Positions 17,517 to 25,034 of a stretch of 42,749 nt of DNA are shown one piece after another. Below the pieces are notes generated by a model. The model saw only the letters and a list, made by a program, of their open reading frames with translations, made no database searches and was not told the origin of the DNA. This DNA is from a bacterium (GTDB lineage Bacteria > Patescibacteriota > Patescibacteriia > Buchananbacterales > GWA2-38-13): positions 1 through 42,749 of the forward strand of contig JAUSGZ010000002.1 of the NCBI GenBank assembly GCA_030648715.1, given 5' to 3'. A program made the translations under genes and the position numbers. How positions within the stretch are numbered: the first letter of the stretch is position 1; the number at the start of each line of letters is the position of its first letter.

Positions 17517-18179
17517 ATGGTGGAGATCATTCCATCGATCCTGGTGCCCACCGCGGCAAAATGCCGCAGCCGCATCGCGCTGCTCACCCGCCACGAGGTC
17601 GCTTGGACGCAGCTGGATGTGGCCGACGGAACCTTCGTGCCGGCGGAAACTTTCCACGACCCGGAATTCATTGATAGCTGTAAACCACGGCTCGCGTTCG
17701 AGGTCCACCTGATGACCACGATCACCACCGAGGAGGTCGCCCGCTGGCACTACCCGTGGGTAAAAAAGATCATCTTTCATCTGGAAGCGGCCCAGGAACC
17801 GCGTCGCATCCTGCAACAGATCGGCCAGTTGGGAAAACTGGCCGGCATCGCGTTGAACCCTGAAACGCCGGTGGAGGCGGCGCAGCCGTTCCTCGGGCTG
17901 ACCGATACCCTGCTGGTCATGGGGGTCAAGCCCGGCTGGGGCGGCCAACCGCTGCTGCCCCAAACCGTGCCGCGGCTGAAGCTCGCCCGCCAGATCCATC
18001 CGCACGGCAACGTCGAAGTCGACGGCGGCGCCAATCTTGAAACCGTTGCCCAGCTCGCGGCCGCCGGCGCCAACCTCCTGGTCGTCGGCAGCGCCCTCCA
18101 TCCCAAAGGATTCTCCTCCGCCTTTCAACAATTGACCTCCCTTGCCCATGATGCCTACCAAAACCCGCCGTCGCGCTAA
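17517..18179 (+). CDS. rpe: Ribulose-phosphate 3-epimerase-like
   Basis: PSIL, LDVADGTFVP, EVHLM, VMGVKPGWGGQ, VDGGA. Confidence 0.8.
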   Translation: MVEIIPSILVPTAAKCRSRIALLTRHEVAWTQLDVADGTFVPAETFHDPEFIDSCKPRLAFEVHLMTTITTEEVARWHYPWVKKIIFHLEAAQEPRRILQQIGQLGKLAGIALNPETPVEAAQPFLGLTDTLLVMGVKPGWGGQPLLPQTVPRLKLARQIHPHGNVEVDGGANLETVAQLAAAGANLLVVGSALHPKGFSSAFQQLTSLAHDAYQNPPSR

Positions 18180-18771
18180 CCGCAACCACCGCTTCACGCC
18201 GAGCCTGAAACTCTGCGTTTCCGGCGCCGCCCAGGGCGAGTGCCTGGAATTGGCCGGCGACCGGGCGATCGCCATCGGTCGCGAGATCGCCCGCAGCGGC
18301 GCCATCCTGACGCATGGCGCCACCACCGGCATCCCGCTGCTCGCCGCTAAGGGCTGTAAGCTTGCAGGCGGCACCTGCATCGGGTTCTCCCCGGCGGCCA
18401 CCCAGGCCGAGCACACCCGCAAGTACCGGCTGCCGCTCCAGTACAGCGACCTCATCATTTTCACCGGCTCGGGCTATGCGGCGAGGAACCTCCTCTTGAC
18501 CCGCTCCAGCGACGCGGTCATCATCGTCTGCGGCCGCATCGGCACCCTCAACGAATTCACGGTCGCTTTCGAGGATAAAAAGGTCATCGGCGTGCTGGAC
18601 AACTCCGGCGGCATCACTCAAGAGATCAAAGACATCCTGAAGGCGGCCAAGCGCGGCAAACTCCACATCGTGTTCGAGAGTGACCCCAAGCGCCTGGTGG
18701 CCGCCGTCATCCGCGAGATCAAAAAAAGCCGCAACCACTCCCACTACCCGTCCGACGACCAAGAACAATAA
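18142..18771 (+). CDS. LOG-family-like (TIGR00725-type) Rossmann protein
   Basis: LCVSGAAQGE, LTHGATTGIPLLAAKG, ARNLLLTRSSDAVIIVCGRIGTLNEFTVAFEDKKVIGVL. Confidence 0.7.
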   Translation: MPMMPTKTRRRANRNHRFTPSLKLCVSGAAQGECLELAGDRAIAIGREIARSGAILTHGATTGIPLLAAKGCKLAGGTCIGFSPAATQAEHTRKYRLPLQYSDLIIFTGSGYAARNLLLTRSSDAVIIVCGRIGTLNEFTVAFEDKKVIGVLDNSGGITQEIKDILKAAKRGKLHIVFESDPKRLVAAVIREIKKSRNHSHYPSDDQEQ

Positions 18772-18781
18772 TCACTTGCCT

Positions 18782-18937
18782 ATGCAAAACCCGCTCGCAG
18801 CGCTCGGGAAGCGTTTCATCCGCAGCAAACCGCGGCCGACCGAGTACTTCGTCGCCAAGGTAGTGGCATGGACGGCCGTCGTCCTGGCGGTTACCACCAG
18901 CATCGGCCTCATCATCGCCGCTGTCCGGCTGGCCTAA
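18782..18937 (+). CDS. 51-aa single-TM protein
   Basis: MQNPLAALGKRFIRSKPRPTEYFVAKVVAWTAVVLAVTTSIGLIIAAVRLA; followed by AAATCCGGG..CCCGGATTT terminator. Confidence 0.5.
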   Translation: MQNPLAALGKRFIRSKPRPTEYFVAKVVAWTAVVLAVTTSIGLIIAAVRLA

Positions 18938-18952
18938 GGCCCCCGCAGCGTA

Positions 18953-18981
18953 AAAAAATCCGGGACAAACACCCGGATTTT
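18953..18981 (+). terminator. Intrinsic terminator
   Basis: AAATCCGGG-N7-CCCGGATTTTTC. Confidence 0.75.
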
Positions 18982-18995
18982 TCATTCGCGCAAAT

Positions 18996-19802
18996 CTAGG
19001 AACGCCGGGCGAACACGAAGCGGGAAACGCCCATCATGAAAGTGAAGAGAATGACGCCGGTGAGCACCACCACCGCGCTGGCGGGCAGGTCGAACGCGTG
19101 CGCCAGCGGCATGCCGCTCCCGACGATCAGCACGGAAAATATCGCCGACAAGGCAATGGCCCCATGGAACGAACGCGACACCAGTTTTGCCGCCGATGCG
19201 GGAATGACCATCAACGCGCCGACCAGCAGAACGCCAAAGACCTTGATACCAAGGACGATCGCCACCACCAGCGCCAGGTAGAAACCCAACTGCAGCCGGT
19301 CCACGTGGATACCGGCCACGTACGCGCTGGCGCGGTCAAAGATCATCAGCGCCAGCCGCTGGTAGTATCGGGTCAGGAACAGCACTTCACCGAGCGCCAA
19401 CACCGCGACGGTCATTATTTCGGACCAACCGATGGCGGCGGCATCGCCGAACAGCGACTTCTCCAATGCTTCCACATCGCCGCCCTCGCGGCTCATCAAT
19501 AAAATACCAACCGCCAGGCTGGCGGTGAACAGCAGCGTGATGATGGTGTCCACCGGCAGCGTGGTCCGACGCTCCAAATAGTAAATGAGCGCCCCAACGC
19601 AAAGGGTGTAGGCCAGCGCGGTGTACAGGGGGTTGGCGTGGAACAGCACCCCCAGCGCGACACCCGCCAAACTGGCGTGGGCGATACCGTCGGCCACGAA
19701 CGACATTTTCTTCATCACCACGAACACGCCCAGCCACGACAGCACCGCGGCCAGCACAATACTGGTAAGCAGCGGCAAGGCAAGGGATCCGGCCGGCAGC
19801 AT
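18996..19802 (-). CDS. Metal (zinc/manganese) ABC transporter permease, ZnuB-like
   Basis: ABC-3 permease pattern (GVFVVMKKMSFVADGIAHASLAGVALG); coupled to the ATPase. Confidence 0.87.
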   Translation of the reverse strand: MLPAGSLALPLLTSIVLAAVLSWLGVFVVMKKMSFVADGIAHASLAGVALGVLFHANPLYTALAYTLCVGALIYYLERRTTLPVDTIITLLFTASLAVGILLMSREGGDVEALEKSLFGDAAAIGWSEIMTVAVLALGEVLFLTRYYQRLALMIFDRASAYVAGIHVDRLQLGFYLALVVAIVLGIKVFGVLLVGALMVIPASAAKLVSRSFHGAIALSAIFSVLIVGSGMPLAHAFDLPASAVVVLTGVILFTFMMGVSRFVFARRS

Positions 19803-19803
19803 A

Positions 19804-20532
19804 TCAATGGTGGTGATGTGAGGCGATGTGCTCGCCTTCACCGTACAGCTGGCGCAGCACCTCGGGGGCAATGGCCTGCGCCGGAGGGCCGAAGCACACC
19901 AATTCGCGGTTCAGACAGATGATCTTGGTCGCCTGTCGCGCTACCATCGCCAAGTCATGGGATACCATCAGGACGGTCATCTGATGGCTGCGGTGCAGAT
20001 GAGCGACCAGCTCATAGAACCCGCGCTCGCCGGCCACGTCCACGCCGGCAGTCGGCTCATCCAGTAGCAGCAATTCGGGCTCCCCCATCAGGGCGTTGGC
20101 GATCAGCAATCGTTGCAGCTCACCGCCGGAGAGTTCTCCGACGGGCTGGCTTTCGCCGCCGGTCAAGTTGACCTCGGCGAGCACCGCCTGGCGCCAGTCG
20201 CGGTGCTTAGGTTTGGCGCCGCGCAGCCGCAGAAATTCACCGACCGTCAAGGGAAAGGTCCGGTCGAACGTGAACCGCTGTGGCACGTAGCCGATCTTGC
20301 CCAGGGCTTCCCGTACGGGTTCCCCGAACACGCGGATCACGCCCTCATACGGCTGCAACCCCAAAATGGCCTGCAGTAAGGTGGTCTTCCCCGAACCGTT
20401 GGGACCGATGACCGCGACGATCTCCCCCCGCGCCAGCGAGAACGTGATATCATCCAGCACGGTCTCGCGGCCGTAGCGGACGGTCAGATGGTGGACGTCA
20501 ATGGCGGCCGGGATCTTTACGGACATAGGCAT
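19804..20532 (-). CDS. Metal ABC transporter ATPase, ZnuC-like
   Basis: GPNGSGKTTLLQAI, LSGGELQRLLIANAL, LLLDEPTAGVD; His-rich C-terminus; TAATG overlap with fur/zur stop. Confidence 0.9.
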   Translation of the reverse strand: MPMSVKIPAAIDVHHLTVRYGRETVLDDITFSLARGEIVAVIGPNGSGKTTLLQAILGLQPYEGVIRVFGEPVREALGKIGYVPQRFTFDRTFPLTVGEFLRLRGAKPKHRDWRQAVLAEVNLTGGESQPVGELSGGELQRLLIANALMGEPELLLLDEPTAGVDVAGERGFYELVAHLHRSHQMTVLMVSHDLAMVARQATKIICLNRELVCFGPPAQAIAPEVLRQLYGEGEHIASHHHH

Positions 20533-20921
20533 TATGCCGACAGCGCGCAGCTGGCGCACACGCCCGTCAGCACGACTTGGTGCTGGACGGCGGAAAACCC
20601 GCGCGGCGAGGGCAGGCGCAGCGCACACGGCAGGCAGGCTTTACGATGGCAACCGCGGCAGACGATATGGTGATGATGACGGTCGGCAAACGCGTAGGCG
20701 GCGGTCTTGCCGTCCGATTCGCGGTTCACCACCCCCAGCCGCTCCAGCAGCTCCAGCGTCCGGTACACCGACGCCAGGTCAGTTCGCATTCCCCGCAGGC
20801 CCCGGTGAACCGAGGCGGCGGTCTGCGGTTCGTTGTGCGCCTGCAGGTAGGCAATGATCGCCCGCCGCGCTTTGGTGAGGCGGCAGCCGGCCTGGCGGAC
20901 CCGCGCGAGATATTCGGTCAT
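20532..20921 (-). CDS. Fur-family regulator, probably Zur
   Basis: Winged helix TKARRAIIAYL..LASVYRTLELLERLGVV, DRHHHHIVCRGC and two CxxC motifs; operon with ZnuCB-like genes. Confidence 0.87.
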   Translation of the reverse strand: MTEYLARVRQAGCRLTKARRAIIAYLQAHNEPQTAASVHRGLRGMRTDLASVYRTLELLERLGVVNRESDGKTAAYAFADRHHHHIVCRGCHRKACLPCALRLPSPRGFSAVQHQVVLTGVCASCALSA

Positions 20922-20939
20922 GCCTCCACCATACGACTA

Positions 20940-20956
20940 TTGCGAACCATTTGCAA
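20940..20956 (-). promoter_or_regulatory. Candidate Zur operator overlapping the -10 region
   Basis: TTGCGAA-CCA-TTTGCAA inverted repeat; adjacent minus-strand TATAAT at 20956-20961. Confidence 0.6.
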
Positions 20957-20970
20957 TTATAGTTATCCAC

Positions 20971-20999
20971 TTGACGTTCGGTTTTCGTTCGGGTAGACT
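20971..20999 (+). promoter_or_regulatory. lexA promoter with GTTC-N7-GTTC candidate SOS box in the spacer
   Basis: TTGACG-17 nt-TAGACT; GTTC at 20976-20979 and 20987-20990. Confidence 0.65.
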
Positions 21000-21030
21000 C
21001 TAAAAGACAATAACCCTATCTCCTCTCCCC

Positions 21031-21657
21031 ATGTCCCAACCCCTCACCAAACGGCAATCCGCCATCCTCAACTATGTGCTGGACACGATGCGCGACGACG
21101 GCTATGCGCCCAGCTACGAAGCAATCGCCCGGCACTTCAAACTGCGCTCAAAGGCGACCGTGGCCGAGCACCTGGCCACCCTGGAAACCAAGGGCTACCT
21201 TAAGCTGCCGGGCGGCCGCGGCGGAGCGCTGCAGCTGATAGACGCCGCACTCAACATTGCGAAAGCCGTGCTGGTACCGCTCGCCGGCCTCATCACCGCC
21301 GGGAAGCCCATCGACACCGACGCGGCGGCCGACAGCAGCGAAGCGATTGCGGTGCCCGCCGACCTGGTCGCCGACCCCGCCAACACCTACGTGCTGAAGG
21401 TCCGCGGGCAATCCATGGTGGACGAAGGGATACTCGACGGCGACCTGGTCATCGTACAGCGCAACCCCAGCCCCAAGAACGGCGACGTGGTGGTGGCGCT
21501 GCTGGACAACGCCTACGCCACATTAAAAAAATTCTACCGCGAAACCAACCGTATCCGGCTGCAGCCGGCCAATGCAACAATGCAGCCCATCTACGCCAAA
21601 GATCCTCTTATCCAAGGCGTGGTGCGGGGCATCATTAGAAAATTCCAAACCACCTAA
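21031..21657 (+). CDS. lexA: LexA repressor
   Basis: LexA wHTH (LTKRQSAILNYV..GYAPSYEAIARHFKL), LITAG cleavage region, VRGQSMVDEGILDGD, catalytic-Lys region. Confidence 0.93.
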   Translation: MSQPLTKRQSAILNYVLDTMRDDGYAPSYEAIARHFKLRSKATVAEHLATLETKGYLKLPGGRGGALQLIDAALNIAKAVLVPLAGLITAGKPIDTDAAADSSEAIAVPADLVADPANTYVLKVRGQSMVDEGILDGDLVIVQRNPSPKNGDVVVALLDNAYATLKKFYRETNRIRLQPANATMQPIYAKDPLIQGVVRGIIRKFQTT

Positions 21658-21674
21658 CAGTTAATATTTATCTA

Positions 21675-21788
21675 TGGTGAAAGCCATCAACAAACTGCTC
21701 TGGCGCTACTGCTTTGACTACATGCAGCACAAGCGCTTGCGGCGGATCTTTGCTCGCAACCGCACGCTCCCCTGCTGGTGCGTCTAAG
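21675..21788 (+). CDS. 37-aa ORF MVKAINKLLWRYCFDYMQHKRLRRIFARNRTLPCWCV
   Basis: ATG 17 nt after lexA; not in the supplied ORF track (below length cutoff). Confidence 0.4.
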
Positions 21789-21806
21789 AAAATAATTTCG
21801 CTTTCC

Positions 21807-21871
21807 GTCATTCCCGCGCCGCAGCGGGAATCTAGTAACCCAAGATGAATCCCGACTGCGGTGCCGAGATG
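21807..21871. repeat. Dispersed palindromic element (GTCATTCCCGC type)
   Basis: GTCATTCCCGC..GCGGGAATCTAG with a degenerate right half ending ATGAC. Confidence 0.5.
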
Positions 21872-21888
21872 ACCATACGCAACGCACT

Positions 21889-22182
21889 ATGCAAGAAGTA
21901 ATTGATGAGCCCATCGAGGTTTGGGCCAGTTTCTCTCCTCTCCCCACCTGCGCCAGCCAACCAGTTACCAAACCGCGTGTCGCCGGCAACCGCGTTATGC
22001 CGCTTCTGTTCCGCTGGCGCGGAAAAAAATACCAGGTGAAGAAACTCAACCTGGTGCACCGCGAACGCGATGGCGAGGATATTGTCTACTACTTCAACGT
22101 CTCCGACGCCGCCAACTATTTCAAGCTCGCCTTCTCCACCCGCCGGATGTCCTGGCGGTTGAGCGAATGGTACGCCCCGTAG
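21889..22182 (+). CDS. Small protein, possibly DUF6504-like
   Basis: LLFRWRGKKYQVKKLNLVHRERDGEDIVYYFNVSDAANYFKLAF pattern; context between lexA and dinB. Confidence 0.5.
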   Translation: MQEVIDEPIEVWASFSPLPTCASQPVTKPRVAGNRVMPLLFRWRGKKYQVKKLNLVHRERDGEDIVYYFNVSDAANYFKLAFSTRRMSWRLSEWYAP

Positions 22183-22279
22183 GACAATGGACAAAAGTAT
22201 CTCAAAATCTTACGGCAACCTGCTGTCAATCTAAATTGAAAGAGAAAATTATACTAGACCGTTGTCCTACGGGGTACCC
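22170..22279. repeat. ~110-bp element with long inverted repeat ends
   Basis: CCCCGTAGGACAA ... TTGTCCTACGGGG (13 bp perfect; GGTAC extends both arms with a 2-nt offset). Confidence 0.6.
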
Positions 22280-22349
22280 GGAGGGATAAATCCAAAAGCG
22301 CCCGGCATCCGCCAGGCGCTTCGGCACGACAAACTTTCCGTCTGAAAAC

Positions 22350-22466
22350 CTACCGGCCTGCGGATGCCAGCAGCGTGGAGATGCCGACCAGCCCCAGGAA
22401 CCCGGCCACCGCAAAAGCGACAAAGATGAACCAGGTTAGGGTGCTGTAGGCGCGCCAGCGAGCCAT
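22350..22466 (-). CDS. 38-aa single-TM protein
   Basis: MARWRAYSTLTWFIFVAFAVAGFLGLVGISTLLASAGR; upstream TATACT; downstream AGCGCCtGGC..GCCgGGCGCT terminator with TTT. Confidence 0.5.
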   Translation of the reverse strand: MARWRAYSTLTWFIFVAFAVAGFLGLVGISTLLASAGR

Positions 22467-22536
22467 AAATTAAAAAGTGGATAAGTTAATATCCATAGTA
22501 TAGCACCTTTTACCGCCCTGCGGCAGTAATGCACTC

Positions 22537-22559
22537 GGTACCTTTCTAAGAAAGGTACC
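22537..22559. repeat. GGTACCTTTC..GAAAGGTACC palindrome, copy 2
   Basis: GGTACCTTTC-TAA-GAAAGGTACC. Confidence 0.65.
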
Positions 22560-22581
22560 GCCAAAGTCGCGCCCCGTGTCC

Positions 22582-22715
22582 AAATTGACCCGAAGGGTCA
22601 TGCCGAGCCCAGTCGAGGCATCCTACAACTGCATTGGAACATGCGCACTGGTGAGATCCCTCGACTTCCCCTCGACCGGCTCGGGGTCGCTCGGGATGAC
22701 CCCGGGGGTCAATTT
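22582..22715. repeat. MITE-like element with ~20-bp imperfect TIRs
   Basis: AAATTGACCCGAAGGGTCAT ... ATGACCCCGGGGGTCAATTT. Confidence 0.6.
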
Positions 22716-22743
22716 CCCGTGGCGGGAACGCTCCTCGTCCTTG

Positions 22744-22895
22744 CCCCGCCAGCGGCGGGGACGGCGCACTGCTACCTAAATTTCTCCAATGGGCGCATCG
22801 CGGCGGCCCGGGCCGATCCGAGCATGGGAGTCCCGCCGTTGGCGGGACGGAGTTTGCTCGGCAGTTTTGGGCCACCTTTTGCTGCCAAAAGGTGG
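22744..22895. repeat. Cluster of three further short palindromes
   Basis: CCCCGCC-AGC-GGCGGGG; GTCCCGCC-GTT-GGCGGGAC; CCACCTTTTG-CTGC-CAAAAGGTGG. Confidence 0.6.
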
Positions 22896-22928
22896 CGAAA
22901 AGATTTCTAAAAATGTGCCAAAAGCAAT

Positions 22929-24278
22929 ATGCAAAAAGTGATATTGCATATCGACATGAACTCGTATTTCGCGTCGGTGGAGCAGCAGGCCAACCCTTTC
23001 CTGCGTGGCAAACCGTTGGGCGTATGCGCGTACCTGCCGAAAACCAAGAACGGCAACGGCTGCATCATCGCTTCCTCCATAGAAGCCAAGAAGGTCGGGG
23101 TAAAGACCGGCATGCGGATCGCTGACGCCACAAAGATCTACCCGGGCATCATCCTGGTCCAAAATGAACCCTCTAAATACCGCAGCACGACGGAAAAGAT
23201 ATTTTCCATCCTCGCGCAGTACACCGACCGCGTCGAACCCTACAGCATCGACGAGGCCTTCTTGGATCTGACGGGGTGGGTGGATAATCATCGCTGCGAA
23301 TACTGTTCTGCTTTAGTCATTGCGAGGGAGCAGGGCGACCGAAGCAATCCCAAACATCCAGATTACTTCGCAAGGCTTGCAATGACAAAAGCCCACCATA
23401 TCGCCCAAGAGATCCAACGCCGCATCAAAACCGAGGTCGGCGACTGGCTGCAATGCTCCACCGGTGTCAGCTCCACGCGATGGCTGGCGAAATTCGGTTC
23501 CGACGTGGCGCCCAAAGGCGGCGTCCTGGTGATCACCTCCGATACTGCGGCAACAATATTTTCCCGCGTCCGCATCACTGCTGCCTGGGGTATTAAACAC
23601 AAGACCGCCTGGCGGCTGTGGCGGCTGGGCATTGCCACGCTCAACGACCTGCGCCGCTACCCGGTCGCCAACCTCATCGCCTGCCTGGGCAAGCCCGGCT
23701 ACTACCTGTGGGCGAACGTCAACGGCGTGGAGCTTTCCGGTGTGGCAACAACGCCGGCCGCGCCCAAATCCATCGGCCACTCCTACTGCCTGCCGAAACG
23801 CACCGCCGACCCCGCCTACCTGCGGCCAATACTTGCGAAACTGTGCGAACGCACCGGCCGGCGGTTGCGCAGCCAAGGCCTGGAAGCGCGGGGGATATTC
23901 GCCTACTGCGGCTTGCAGCACGGCCATGGCCGGGGCGGCGGCAAGCGGGTAGCAGAATCGCTCTTCACGACGCCGGATATCCTGCGCGCCGCCGACGCGC
24001 TACTGTTCTCCCGCCCCCTGCCCGACGCCGCCACCCAGCTTGCCGTCAGCGTCAGCGACCTACACCCGGTGTCCGGACAGCAGTCGCTGTTCGCGGACAT
24101 CCTTAAGCCAAAACTCCTGGCAGCCGCTGCCGACCGGCTCAACGATAAGTACGGCGAGTCCACCATTGCGTCCGGCGCGATGTGGGGTACTGCGGATAAT
24201 GCGCACGACCGGGTCGGCTACCGCAAGACCATCAACATCCCCGCGTCGCCGCCGGCCACCGTCTACATTCCGGAATGA
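22929..24278 (+). CDS. dinB: Y-family DNA polymerase IV-like, with in-frame repeat-encoded insertion
   Basis: ILHIDMNSYFASVEQQANP, YSIDEAFLDLTG, CSTGVSSTRWLAKFGSDVAPKGG. Confidence 0.92.
   Translation: MQKVILHIDMNSYFASVEQQANPFLRGKPLGVCAYLPKTKNGNGCIIASSIEAKKVGVKTGMRIADATKIYPGIILVQNEPSKYRSTTEKIFSILAQYTDRVEPYSIDEAFLDLTGWVDNHRCEYCSALVIAREQGDRSNPKHPDYFARLAMTKAHHIAQEIQRRIKTEVGDWLQCSTGVSSTRWLAKFGSDVAPKGGVLVITSDTAATIFSRVRITAAWGIKHKTAWRLWRLGIATLNDLRRYPVANLIACLGKPGYYLWANVNGVELSGVATTPAAPKSIGHSYCLPKRTADPAYLRPILAKLCERTGRRLRSQGLEARGIFAYCGLQHGHGRGGGKRVAESLFTTPDILRAADALLFSRPLPDAATQLAVSVSDLHPVSGQQSLFADILKPKLLAAAADRLNDKYGESTIASGAMWGTADNAHDRVGYRKTINIPASPPATVYIPE
23316..23386. repeat. Palindromic element inserted inside dinB
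   Basis: GTCATTGCGAGGG..CGAAGCAATC..GATTACTTCG..CTTGCAATGAC. Confidence 0.8.
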
Positions 24279-24317
24279 AAAACCCGCCGAAATGGCGGGC
24301 TTTGTACTGCCGACGGG

Positions 24318-24755
24318 CTAGCGTCGCCGGTAGGGCGCAGTCAGGGTCGCCTGCGCCACCGTGGAACGCCGCACCTCGTCCAAAAAATTCTCTGCCGTGA
24401 GCCCGTGCAATTCTGGGACACTCAACGCGTAGAGGATGAATTGGTAACGGTGCGTGCCGGACGGCGGGCACGGCCCGCCATACGCGGTTTTTCCGAAATC
24501 ATTGGGAACCTCCATCGCGGCATCGGGCAGTGGCCCGCCGCGCGGGAGTTGACGGCACGTGTGGGGGAGATTGGCCACCAGCCAGTGGGTGAACCCGCCG
24601 CCAGGCGCATCAGGGTCAAAGCAGCGCAGCGCAAAACTCAACGTTTCCTCGGGAATATTGCGCCAGCTCAAGTGCGGCGACACGTCCTGCCCGTCACAGG
24701 TGAACATTGGTGGCATGAGCTCACCGTCGCGCAAGTCGTCGCTTACCAACTGCAT
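24318..24755 (-). CDS. PEBP/YbhB-YbcL family protein
   Basis: FTCDGQDVSPHLSW, DPDAPGGGFTHWLVANLP, YGGPCPPSGTHRYQF. Confidence 0.9.
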   Translation of the reverse strand: MQLVSDDLRDGELMPPMFTCDGQDVSPHLSWRNIPEETLSFALRCFDPDAPGGGFTHWLVANLPHTCRQLPRGGPLPDAAMEVPNDFGKTAYGGPCPPSGTHRYQFILYALSVPELHGLTAENFLDEVRRSTVAQATLTAPYRRR

Positions 24756-24765
24756 ATTTTAGACA

Positions 24766-24956
24766 AAAAGAAGGAGAGTAAGTTGGAAAATGGGTGTGAC
24801 AGAGTCACGGGGGTGAAGCGAAACGCTTCGGAGAAAAAGGTTGGAGGGTTGGGGGAATGACTCTTGTTGCCGAATTTTTTCGGCACCATGAGCCATTCCC
24901 TGTGGCCCATCTACCTCTACTCGCCCTGTGAATGTCCACTCAAAACTTACTCTCTA
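24766..24956 (-). ncRNA. Candidate ~190-nt structured RNA with 11-bp closing helix
   Basis: GAGAGTAAGTT (24954-24944) pairs with AACTTACTCTC (24784-24774); internal hairpins; U-rich 3' end. Confidence 0.55.
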
Positions 24957-24961
24957 AAAAG

Positions 24962-24990
24962 AGTATAGCATGGGGAAAGTACAAGGTCAA
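24962..24990 (-). promoter_or_regulatory. Sigma70-type promoter of the candidate ncRNA
   Basis: Minus strand TTGACC-17 nt-TATACT. Confidence 0.7.
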
Positions 24991-25034
24991 TGCACTTATC
25001 CACACCCATTGATGATACCGTCATACACATCTCT

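Noticed and set aside
22537-22895. CRISPR array
   Set aside because: Palindromes differ in sequence and spacing; no regular direct repeats or cas genes
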